NCBI GenBank assembly: GCA_963682055.1
Contig: OY821743.1
Coordinates: 17,023,566-17,087,565, forward strand
Length of the DNA stretch: 64,000 nt
Source: Primula veris
Taxonomy: Eukaryota; Streptophyta; Magnoliopsida; Ericales; Primulaceae
Reading direction: 5' to 3'
The notes under the pieces were generated by a model. The model saw only the letters and a program-made list of their open reading frames with translations. It did no database searches and was not told the DNA's origin. The position numbers and the translations under genes are program-made. Shown here one piece after another: positions 56,401-64,000 of this stretch (its first letter is position 1; each line of letters starts with the position of its first letter).

Positions 56401-59381
56401 CTATAATCGCTGAAGTACAAAAGTTATTGGAGGCTGGAGCCATAAGAGAGGTTTACTATCCAAAATGGTTGTCCAACCCGGTCGTCGTCCCTAAGAAGAA
56501 CGGAAAGGAGAGAGTATGTATAGACTTCACAAACCTCAACAAAGCCTGTCCGAGGGACCACTTTCCCCTTCCAAGGATTGATCAACTGGTGGACGCAACT
56601 GCGGGGGCAGAACGAATGACCTTCCTTGACGCATATTCAGGATACCATCAAATTCCCCTCGCCCGCGAAGATCAAGAAAAGACTTCGTTTATATCACCTT
56701 TGGGGAATTATTGCTATACGGTAATGCCGTTCGGCCTACGCAATGCGGGAGCAACATACCAAAGGATGATAACAAGGGTATGTCGTGATCATATAGGGAA
56801 GACGATGGAGGTATACATAGACGACATGGTCGTCAAGAGCGAAAGAGCCACATCCCACCTTCAAGATATCAGGGACGTTTTCCGAATGCTGGGCGAGCAC
56901 AAACTGAAACTCAATGCGAGCAAGTGTGCATTTGGCGTCAGCAAAGGGAAATTCTTGGGGCATATGGTTAGCCGACGAGGAATAGAGGCTAATCCCGATC
57001 AAATAACGGCTCTACGAAACCTAGCAGCGCCCAAGAATAAGAAACAGGTACAAGAGCTCACGGGAATGATGGCCGCGCTGAGCAGGTTCATTAGCCGATC
57101 CGCAGATAAGGGACGACCATTTTTCGAATCACTCAGGAAGGATAGAAAATTCGTCTGGGACCCGGAATGTGAAGTCTCATTCAACAATCTCAAAGAGTAC
57201 TTGAGGACACTGCCACTGCTAGTAAGGCCGAACAAAGGAGACATTCTGGCATGCTACCTAGCAGTTTCCACTACAGCTGTGAGCGCAGTTATCCTAAGAG
57301 AAGAAGGTCGCAAACAATTTCCGATCTACTTCGTCAGCAAGACTCTGGTCGAAGCCGAAACACGTTATCTACCCTTGGAAAAGCTGTGTCTGGCATTGGT
57401 CGTCGCAACCAGAAAGTTGCCACACTATTTCATAGCTCATCAGATCCGGGTGTACACAAAATTTCATATTAAAGAGTCACTTCGATGGACGGACATTAGC
57501 GGCCGAGTTGCCGCCTGGGGGGTCGAGCTATCCCAATTTCATATCGAGTTCGCACCCCGCCATGCCATAAAGGGACAAGTCCTGGCCGATTTCGTCGCAG
57601 AATTCACCGAAGGCTATGACGAGCCTTTGGCACTCTCTCCACAATCACACTGGCAGATACATGTCGACGGATCAGCCACCAAGGACGGATCAGGAGCAGG
57701 GATCGTCCTAAAGTCTAGAGAGGGAGTAATCATCGAAAAAAGCATAAAACTGGGTTTCCGAGCTACCAACAATGAGGCAGAATACGAGGCCATGATAAAT
57801 GGCATGCTTATTGCCCGGTCCCTCGGATGCTCCCACTTAATTGCAAGCTCAGACTCCATGCTCATCGTCAATCAAGCCATCGGCGAGTACCAAGCGAAAG
57901 ATGATAGAATGATCCTCTACCAAGAGAAAGTCCAAAGCTTGATGGCAACCTTCGAATAGTGCGAGTTAGTAAGAATCAATCGCACCGAGAATGCACATGC
58001 CGATGCATTGGCCACCCTAGCCTCGACATTAACATTGACCGACACCCGGTCGATCACAGTGGAACTACTGCCGACCCCGAGCATAATAAAAAGGGTAAAC
58101 CGGGTGACATCGATACAGTACGAACTAGGTTGGATGGAGGACATGACCCATTATCTGCGAAGTGGAACGCTTCCGGTCGACAAGATAAAAGCGCTGAAAA
58201 TTACAAGAAAAGCTCCTCGCTTCTGGCTATCCGAGGACGATAAACTATACAAATCCAGTTACCGGGGACCACATCTACTGTGCGTCCCGACCGAGCTACA
58301 ACTGCCGGTCTTGGAGGAAATCCACGAAGGATCTTGCGGAGCACACATCAAAGGGCGATCCCTTGCAAACAAGGCAGTGACCCAAGGATATTGGTGGCCC
58401 TATATCAAGCGAGACGCCGATGCATACGTCCAACGATGCGACAAGTGCCAACGATTCGCCAAGATACCACGGCTCCCTTCATCTATGATGACCCCGGTAT
58501 CAGCACCATGGCCGTTCGCTCAATGGGCAATTGATTTGGTCGGTAAACTCCCAAGAGCACCTGGGAATGTGGAATATCTGATCGTTGCGACTGATTATTT
58601 CACCAAATGGGTCGAAGCTAAACCCCTCCGAGAAATCAAAGCCAGCAACGTCAAACAATTCATTTGGGAATACATCATAACTAGGTTCGGTATACCGTAC
58701 GCTATAGTCGCCGACAACGGAACCCAGTTCAAAGATGCCAATTTACAGCTGTGGTACGAGGAACTCGGTATCCGAAAATTCTATTCGACGCCGACATACC
58801 CACAAGGAAACGGGCAAGCCGAAGTGTCAAACCGAACAATATTAGATGGCATCAAGACCACCCTTGAACAGGCAAAGGGGAGGTGGCCCGAGCGGCTACT
58901 CAACGTTTTATGGTCGTGCCGAACTACACCCAAGACGGGCACCAAGGAAACCCCGTTTAGCTTAGCATACGGTGTTGAGGCCATCATACCGACAGAGATC
59001 GGGCTGCCCACGCTCCGAACGACGTTGGTCGAGCAGGGAAATAATGAACAAAGAATGAGAGAAGAGCTCGACATGATAGACGAGAAACGAGAGATAGCGG
59101 CCCTTACCCTAGCTAAGTACCAACAAAGCGTGAAGCAAACCTATGACAAGAGAGTAAAAGGGTCTAAAGAATTCATGGTAGGAGAACTGGTGCTGCGACG
59201 AGTGACGGTCTATACCCGCAACGAAATACATGGCAAACTAAGCCCTACCTGGGAAGGCCCATACGAAATCGTCAAGCAAACAAGTCCAGTCTCTTACAAA
59301 ATCAAAAGCGTCCTGTTCGCCAACAGCCGAGGGGAAAAGAATTCTTGGAATGTGGCTAACTTGAAGAGGTACTACGTATAG
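53463..59381 (+). pseudogene. Gypsy (Tat) gag-pol polyprotein with two in-frame stops
   Basis: One reading frame from ATG 53463 to TAG 59379-59381 (about 1970 codons), interrupted only by TAA at 53532-53534 (codon 24) and TAG at 57957-57959. Gag: FRLYDGKSCPIDHLRHY, SWYHNLPRGSI, then a Cys/His knuckle CAYHEDHGHLTEHC. Protease: VLVDQGASCDIMY. Reverse transcriptase: NPVVVPKKNGKERVCIDF, FLDAYSGYHQI, VMPFGLRNAGATYQ, VYIDDMVVKS. RNase H: ETRYLPLEKLCLAL. Second (archaeal-like) RNase H: HVDGSATKDGSGAG, TNNEAEYEA. Integrase: zinc motif through YVQRCDKCQRFA, catalytic AIDLVG, VADNGTQF, GNGQAEVSNR. The polyprotein makes the structural core, copies RNA to DNA and integrates it. Intact catalytic residues and so few stops point to recent activity or readthrough. 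Confidence 0.9.
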
Positions 59382-59472
59382 GCAATGCTCCGAGTACAGG
59401 TGCTACCTTACCCTTCTTGCTTAATGGCATTATCTTTCTTCTTTTGAATGAATAAAATATATTATTATGCTG

Positions 59473-60410
59473 TCTAGAAATACTATGAAATTCCGTAAAT
59501 GGCGTGTTACCAAAGGAACGTCTAGGAATACTATGAAATTCTCAACATGGCCGAAGTGCCTAAAAATACTATGAAATTCCGTAAATGGCGTGTTACCAAA
59601 GGAACGTCTAGGAATACTATGAAATTCCCAACATGGCCGAAGTGCCTAAAAATACTATGAAATTCCGTAAATGGCGTGTTACCAAAGGAACGTCTAGGAA
59701 TACTATGAAATTCCCAACATGGCCGAAGTGCCTAAAAATACTATGAAATTCCGTAAATGGCGTGTTACCAAAGGAACGTCTAGGAATACTATGAAATTCC
59801 CAACATGGCCGAAGTGCCTAGGAAGACTATGAAATTCCGTAAATGGCGTGTTACCAAAGGAACGTCTAGGAATACTATGAAATTCCCAACATGGCCGAAG
59901 TGCCTAGGAAGACTATGAAATTCCGTAAATGGCGTGTTACCAAAGGAACGTCTAGGAATACTATGAAATTCCCAACATGGCCGAAGTGCCTAGGAAGACT
60001 ATGAAATTCCGTAAATGGCGTGTTACCAAAGGAACGTCTAGGAATACTATGAAATTCCCAACATGGCTGAAGTGCCTAGGAAGACTATGAAATTCCGTAA
60101 ATGGCGTGTTACCAAAGGAACGTCTAGGAATACTATGAAATTCTCAACATGGCCGAAGTGCCTAGAAATACTATGAAATTCCGTAAATGGCGTGTTACCA
60201 AAGGAACGTCTAGGAATACTATGAAATTCCCAACATGGCCGAAGTGCCTAGGAAGACTATGAAATTCCGTAAATGGCGTGTTACCAAAGGAACGTCTAGG
60301 AATACTATGAAATTCCCAACATGGCCGAAGTGCCTAGGAATACTATGAAATTCCCAACATGGCGTGTTACCGAATGAACGCCTAGGAATACTATGAAATT
60401 TATATGCAGG
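59473..60410. repeat. 86-bp tandem array between pol and the antisense genes
   Basis: About 11 copies of an 86-bp unit (CTATGAAATTCCGTAAATGG + CGTGTTACCAAAGGAACGT + CTAGGAATACTATGAAATTC + CCAACATGGCCGAAGTG). The landmark TCTAGGAATA recurs at 59521, 59607 and 59693. The unit is itself a dimer of two related halves (49 and 37 bp) sharing CTAGGAA.ACTATGAAATTCC. Such arrays in the 3' region are known for Tat/Ogre elements. Confidence 0.93.
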
Positions 60411-60694
60411 TACAATGCAAGGAATTATTCAGGTCCACATTACGGCGGCGATGCAATATAAATTGGCTAAAACAATGAAGGAGAATCAATCTAAACAACA
60501 AAATATCAACAAGAAGCATCTCCAAAATAGGAATAACGAAATAACAAATGATTTAGCAAGGAAAAATCGATCCAATCAATTAAATAGCAATACGGCAATG
60601 GAAAGGTACAAAACAGGAATAAAGAAATAACATAAATAGTCCTCGCCCGCATTACGGAGGCAACAAGAAGATCATCGACACTAAAGAGATTCAT

Positions 60695-61333
60695 TTAAGA
60701 AGAGCTACTGCAGGAGGAGCACGACGGTAATTGACCAAGCTCAATCTCTTCGTCATCCGTCGTTGTGTACCCATCAGACTCATCACCATCAAAACGCTCC
60801 TCAGAAATGAGGGCATCAAAATTGGTCGTATGAGCCCCAACACAAGTCAGCGTCTGAAGCCGCGCGTTGAACTCGGCTTCTTTCGCGAACTCGTGAGCAT
60901 CCGAGGCCGCTTTACGGCGATCATCGTCAAAGGAGAGGTTACGGCGAGCTTCGATCATAGCTGCGGAAGCATCGTATCTGGCACGGGACAAACGGAAATA
61001 CTTCACCAACACGTTGGCCTTGGTCACAAGCAACTTTAATTTGCCGAAGTACTCGTCCTTTGCACGCCAATATCGATCCAAACGACGCTCCTGAACCTCA
61101 ACAGCATGCTCGGCACGGCGAACGTATTCTCGAAAAGAGGCCGCCTGGGTTTTCAGCTTGGTCCGCAGTCGAGCACATTGGTCGGTCAATTTGACATTTT
61201 TGCTCATCAAAACAATGTAGGGCCACCTGTCAGGCACCTCACTAGCCGCACCAGATGAGACCTCGTCCCGGACAGCACCAGTAGGTCCTAACCCCGGGCT
61301 AACTAGGCATGGAGAACCAGCCTGGTGCGACAT
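60695..61333 (-). CDS. Antisense ORF of the Gypsy element, coiled-coil protein (unknown function)
   Basis: 212 aa from ATG 61333 to TAA 60695-60697, opposite in strand to gag-pol. The central part is charged and heptad-like (LTDQCARLRTKLKTQ, YVRRAEHAVEVQERRLD), suggesting a coiled coil. The C-terminus is acidic, ending in a Ser/Cys run. I recognise no catalytic domain. Tat-lineage elements are known to carry additional ORFs, some antisense, of uncertain role; this fits by position. G+C is higher than in the surrounding host DNA, like the rest of the element. Confidence 0.55.
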   Translation of the reverse strand: MSHQAGSPCLVSPGLGPTGAVRDEVSSGAASEVPDRWPYIVLMSKNVKLTDQCARLRTKLKTQAASFREYVRRAEHAVEVQERRLDRYWRAKDEYFGKLKLLVTKANVLVKYFRLSRARYDASAAMIEARRNLSFDDDRRKAASDAHEFAKEAEFNARLQTLTCVGAHTTNFDALISEERFDGDESDGYTTTDDEEIELGQLPSCSSCSSSS

Positions 61334-61352
61334 AGTAGCATGTGCCTATATA

Positions 61353-61456
61353 AAAAAAAAAGGGGGGGGGGGGGGAGAAGAACGAGAAGAGATGAATATA
61401 CAAAAAAAAAAAAAAAAGAGAAAGAAAAAAAGAAAGAAAAAAAAAAAAAAAGAGAA
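61353..61456 (+). repeat. Homopurine tract (A10 G14 and A/G runs)
   Basis: About 100 bp almost without pyrimidines on the plus strand, comprising an A10 run, a G14 run and long A-runs with interspersed G. It lies between two antisense ORFs, where it forms the poly-pyrimidine leader of the 60695-61333 ORF's neighbour. Confidence 0.9.
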
Positions 61457-61501
61457 TTTTTTATACAAGCTACAAAGAAAACGACAAAACAAGCTACTTC
61501 A

Positions 61502-62074
61502 TTAATCCGACAACCCCTCAACAGACGCCGAAGTCTCTACTACATCGGCAAAATGAATATCTCGCAATGAATTAATTTGCGTCCCCAAACGCTCACGAAT
61601 GACCGCCTCGATTCGGTTCAAGGCGACAGTGGTTTCAGTTACCCCGGCCTTCGCATCAATCATGCGCTCTGCCCGGGATACACCACTCATTACTTTTATA
61701 AGCTCAAGCACCTCTAAAGCGCGAGCTCGGGCCCAATACGCTTTGGCAAAGGATAGCAGCAGGTCCGCGTCCTCGAAAACGGCCCCAAGGACCAAGTTCA
61801 AGCTCGTCACACGACCTCGGACTTCATCACGAGAACGTCGTAGGGCACCGAGAAGTTCCTTCGCTTTACCCTTGTTTGCCGTATAATGGGCGGTCTTTTT
61901 ACTAAATTTCTCTCCCAAATCACGTAACCGAATCGCCAAGTTGGAAATATGAATATTCAGACCCTCGATTTCCTGATAAGCACAAGTCAATTTCGCGGTC
62001 AGGGACGCGTTAGATCTTTCCAAGTCTTCCATTACGTCACCTACACTACGACTAGGCGAGGTCCAGACCACCAT
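61502..62074 (-). CDS. Antisense ORF of the Gypsy element, second coiled-coil protein
   Basis: 190 aa from ATG 62074 (MVVWTSPSRSVGDVMEDL) to TAA 61502-61504. It is rich in Leu, Lys, Glu and Arg with heptad character (LERSNASLTAKLTCAYQEIEG as positions 17-37, later ALNRIEAVIRERLG). The open frame extends upstream of the ATG to about 62167, so a further exon or start is possible; TTGTCAG at the 5' side could be an acceptor. No known domain recognised. Same layout and strand as the neighbouring antisense ORFs. Confidence 0.5.
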   Translation of the reverse strand: MVVWTSPSRSVGDVMEDLERSNASLTAKLTCAYQEIEGLNIHISNLAIRLRDLGEKFSKKTAHYTANKGKAKELLGALRRSRDEVRGRVTSLNLVLGAVFEDADLLLSFAKAYWARARALEVLELIKVMSGVSRAERMIDAKAGVTETTVALNRIEAVIRERLGTQINSLRDIHFADVVETSASVEGLSD

Positions 62075-62283
62075 GGCAAGGGGGTTATTTGGTACCTGAC
62101 AATATTTTGTTTTCACATCCTTCAAAATATGACGACCATCAAAAGAAATTAACCCAAGAAAGCCCAACAGAAAGAAACCACAGCACCTATATTATCACTT
62201 CCCCAAAAGAATCTGTTTCTAGATACACAAGAGACCAAAAAAAAAAATAAAAAAAAAATACATACATACTGCTAGAAAGATAG

Positions 62284-64000
62284 TCAAGGTTCCACCTGAG
62301 GAGATACTGGTGGGGGCACAACAGTAGCATCCGGTCGAGGAGTGGACGGGGTCGACATAGAGTGAGGACGCAGCGCTGTCGAAATTGTCTGTCCCGGTAG
62401 CCGAGGAAGCTCTTCTTCACGAAGATTCGCCCAGTCCAAGGGTTTCGGCGGTGCACCATGCGGACACGGATACACCAACTCCGACCACGCCTTATCCGAC
62501 AAAGGAACATTCACGAAATTGAGCGCCCGCACATGAGCGCAGTATACAGAGAAGTTGGCCATCATCGCTAACTTTGTCCGCTCCTCCGCATGTGCCGTTT
62601 TCAGGGCAGACACCTTAGACTTTTCGGCTTCCACGTCCTCTGCCAGGAGCAAGTTCTCCTCCTCTAGTTCGCCGTACTTAACGACCATGCTCTCTTTTTC
62701 CGCCTTCAATTTCTCGACATCCTCGGTCAGGTGCAGAAAGTCCACCGACAGCTTGTCATAATTCTCGCCCAGGGTTTTCTTCTCGGCGACCAATTTCTCA
62801 TTCTCGGCCACCAGCTTCTCTTTCTCAGCCCCTAGAGCTCCCAGCTGATCCCGTAGTGCCACGGTACTCACAACAATCTGCACTTCAACACATTAGATTC
62901 CAAACAAAATACAAGTACCAGACCTATATAGCGAAATACGAGCCCCACGTACCCTCAGCGCATCCGCGTGGGCCTGCTCTATAACCGACATTGTAGGCTG
63001 GGCAGATAGTCTTTCTGTATCCTTGAACACAAGGGGTTTCAGAGCCGTATACCCCATCTTCAAGGTTCGCGGTTGCTCCAGCAGTTCACCCCTACATCGG
63101 TCAATGTAACGGGTCATTGCAACCCCGTCAACCAACACCTTCTCGGATCCGTCAAGAGCCTCATCCTCGACACCCGTCACAACATCCCCGGCATTCTCTT
63201 CGCTGCCTTCCATTTCCACCCCCACGTCCTCCTCCAACTGATCAATCTCAGGGGCCCTATGCTCGATCTCTTCCTCAGTACGGAGGGGCGAGCAAATGGG
63301 CAAATCTATCGGATCCTCGGTGGGGATCGGCGAGATGACAGGCAAAGTCATCGTACCCTCTCCCATGTTAGTCAAGAGGTTCATATGTCCGAATACATCG
63401 TCGATCGACCCCTGAAACACAATAATACCCATAGACCGGGCAATAGCGAGGGTAACCAATGGAGAAGTCAGTAGCTGAAACAAGATGACTAATAAAGCAA
63501 AGCACTAGCGAACAAAATGACAAACCAAAAGACAAGAAAATCATAATACATATACACATACCTCGCCCGGCGCAGGGCCATCCTCGGCGGTATCCCCTTC
63601 GGCGGCAGCCACCGCCCCCTTGCCCGAGCCAACGATGTCAGCCTCCTCGGTAACCGATGTATCGGTCCCCCTGGCCCTCTTCGTTACTCCACCAACAGGG
63701 TCAGACGCATGACGCTTAGACCGACCGAGCTTCTTCCCGAGCCGAGCAGCACTTCGAGCCCTGACCACTTTCAAGAACTCTTCCTCGGGCTCTTTGGGGA
63801 TCTCGGGCGCAGGATTCCCCTTGGTCACCGACCCCATCGGGTACCCGAGCAGCATCGGGGCACTACGACTCGCCGGATTCGGCGTCGGTCCCGGCCCCCA
63901 CCATTTCCAAAGAGCTAACAGAGCCTCTACATTGGGAGCGCCGAGGTCTGGCATAGTGGGAGCATTGGTAGCCGGCCCAGGGATCTGGTGTCCCGGACAA
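62284..64000 (-). CDS. Antisense spliced gene of the Gypsy element (partial, 5' end outside window)
   Basis: Three exons join in phase 0 on the minus strand. The exon from beyond the window edge ends at 63562 (GAG before GTATGTG). The second is 63411-62953 (acceptor TGTTTCAG, donor GTACGTG) and the last 62877-62284 (acceptor AGTGCAG, stop TGA 62284-62286). Exon A is Pro/Ala-rich with a basic patch KKLGRSKRH (possible nuclear signal). Exon B is strongly acidic (EEDVGVEMEGSEEN). Exon C is a clear coiled coil (EKEKLVAENEKLVAEKKTL) followed by YCAHVRALNFVNV and a Pro-rich tail. At least ~486 residues are visible. Function unknown; gag-pol of the same element lies on the opposite strand. Confidence 0.6.

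Larger units (their letters stand above)
52814..64000 (+). mobile_element. Ty3/Gypsy retrotransposon of Tat type, 3' end beyond the window
   Basis: Order: 5' LTR, PBS at 53396 (TGGCGCTGTCTCCGGGA, like the tRNA-Asp-type PBS of Tat/Athila elements), gag-pol (53463-59381), an 86-bp tandem array and antisense genes. A second RNase H after the first, the missing chromodomain and the extra ORFs between pol and the 3' LTR are hallmarks of the Tat lineage (Ogre/Retand relatives). No 3' LTR or PPT is visible, so the element exceeds 11 kb. Confidence 0.85.

Noticed and set aside
53463..64000. An integrated plant virus (pararetrovirus)
   Set aside because: Integrase with zinc motif and DDE residues, an LTR and a tRNA-type PBS show a Ty3/Gypsy element; no movement protein or capsid of the pararetrovirus type was seen.

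Overview
The window is nuclear DNA of a flowering plant, almost certainly a eudicot. It is AT-rich and intron-rich. It holds plant-type genes (plastid ADP-glucose pyrophosphorylase large subunit, plastid ornithine carbamoyltransferase, PCBER/isoflavone-reductase-like reductases) and plant transposon families (Copia, Ty3/Gypsy of the Tat type, a plant L1-type LINE with RNase H, Cassandra TRIM, hAT/Mutator-like non-autonomous elements). I cannot name the species from sequence alone.

Layout. 1-4414: ADP-glucose pyrophosphorylase large-subunit gene (+), 5' end outside the window; every visible exon is intact except exon 8, which is deleted, internally rearranged and carries a stop. 4546-4789: perfect 122-bp tandem duplication in its 3' region. 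5513-5727: hairpin MITE just upstream of the ornithine carbamoyltransferase gene (5814-12588, +), which is intact in five exons encoding 366 aa; its introns hold several transposon remnants, including a well-bounded hAT-like element. 14443-15224: possible small two-exon gene. 15.9-49 kb (-): a segmental triplication of a PCBER/isoflavone-reductase-like gene. The copy at 32644-35875 is intact (five exons, 310 aa). The copy at 18297-20857 differs from an intact gene mainly by one extra base in an A-run at codons 4-5. The copy at 28278-30148 is a decayed pseudogene.

The duplicated flanks have been colonised by transposons. Two fold-back elements carry internal minisatellites (21195-23017 and about 23432-24433), there are several hAT-like elements, and a LINE (about 37250-48490, -) has itself been invaded by a Copia element (37542-42302, TSD CTTTT) and a Cassandra TRIM (43037-43728, TSD AGTAC). 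The duplicated flank resumes beyond the LINE at about 48.5 kb. 49918-51491 is a 143-bp satellite with traces of a five-monomer higher-order repeat.

52.8-64 kb: a Tat-lineage Ty3/Gypsy element that continues past the window end. It has a 5' LTR, a PBS, a gag-pol with only two premature stops, an 86-bp tandem array and a cluster of three antisense genes for lysine/glutamate-rich coiled-coil proteins, one of them with spliced exons.

No complete new system was proven. The most unusual observations are the spliced antisense gene cluster in the Gypsy element, tRNA-like (A-box/B-box) modules inside three different TIR elements, and the fold-back/minisatellite elements whose insertion can be read against empty paralogous sites. 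The host genes (starch synthesis, arginine synthesis, phenylpropanoid reduction) are unrelated neighbours, not a pathway cluster.
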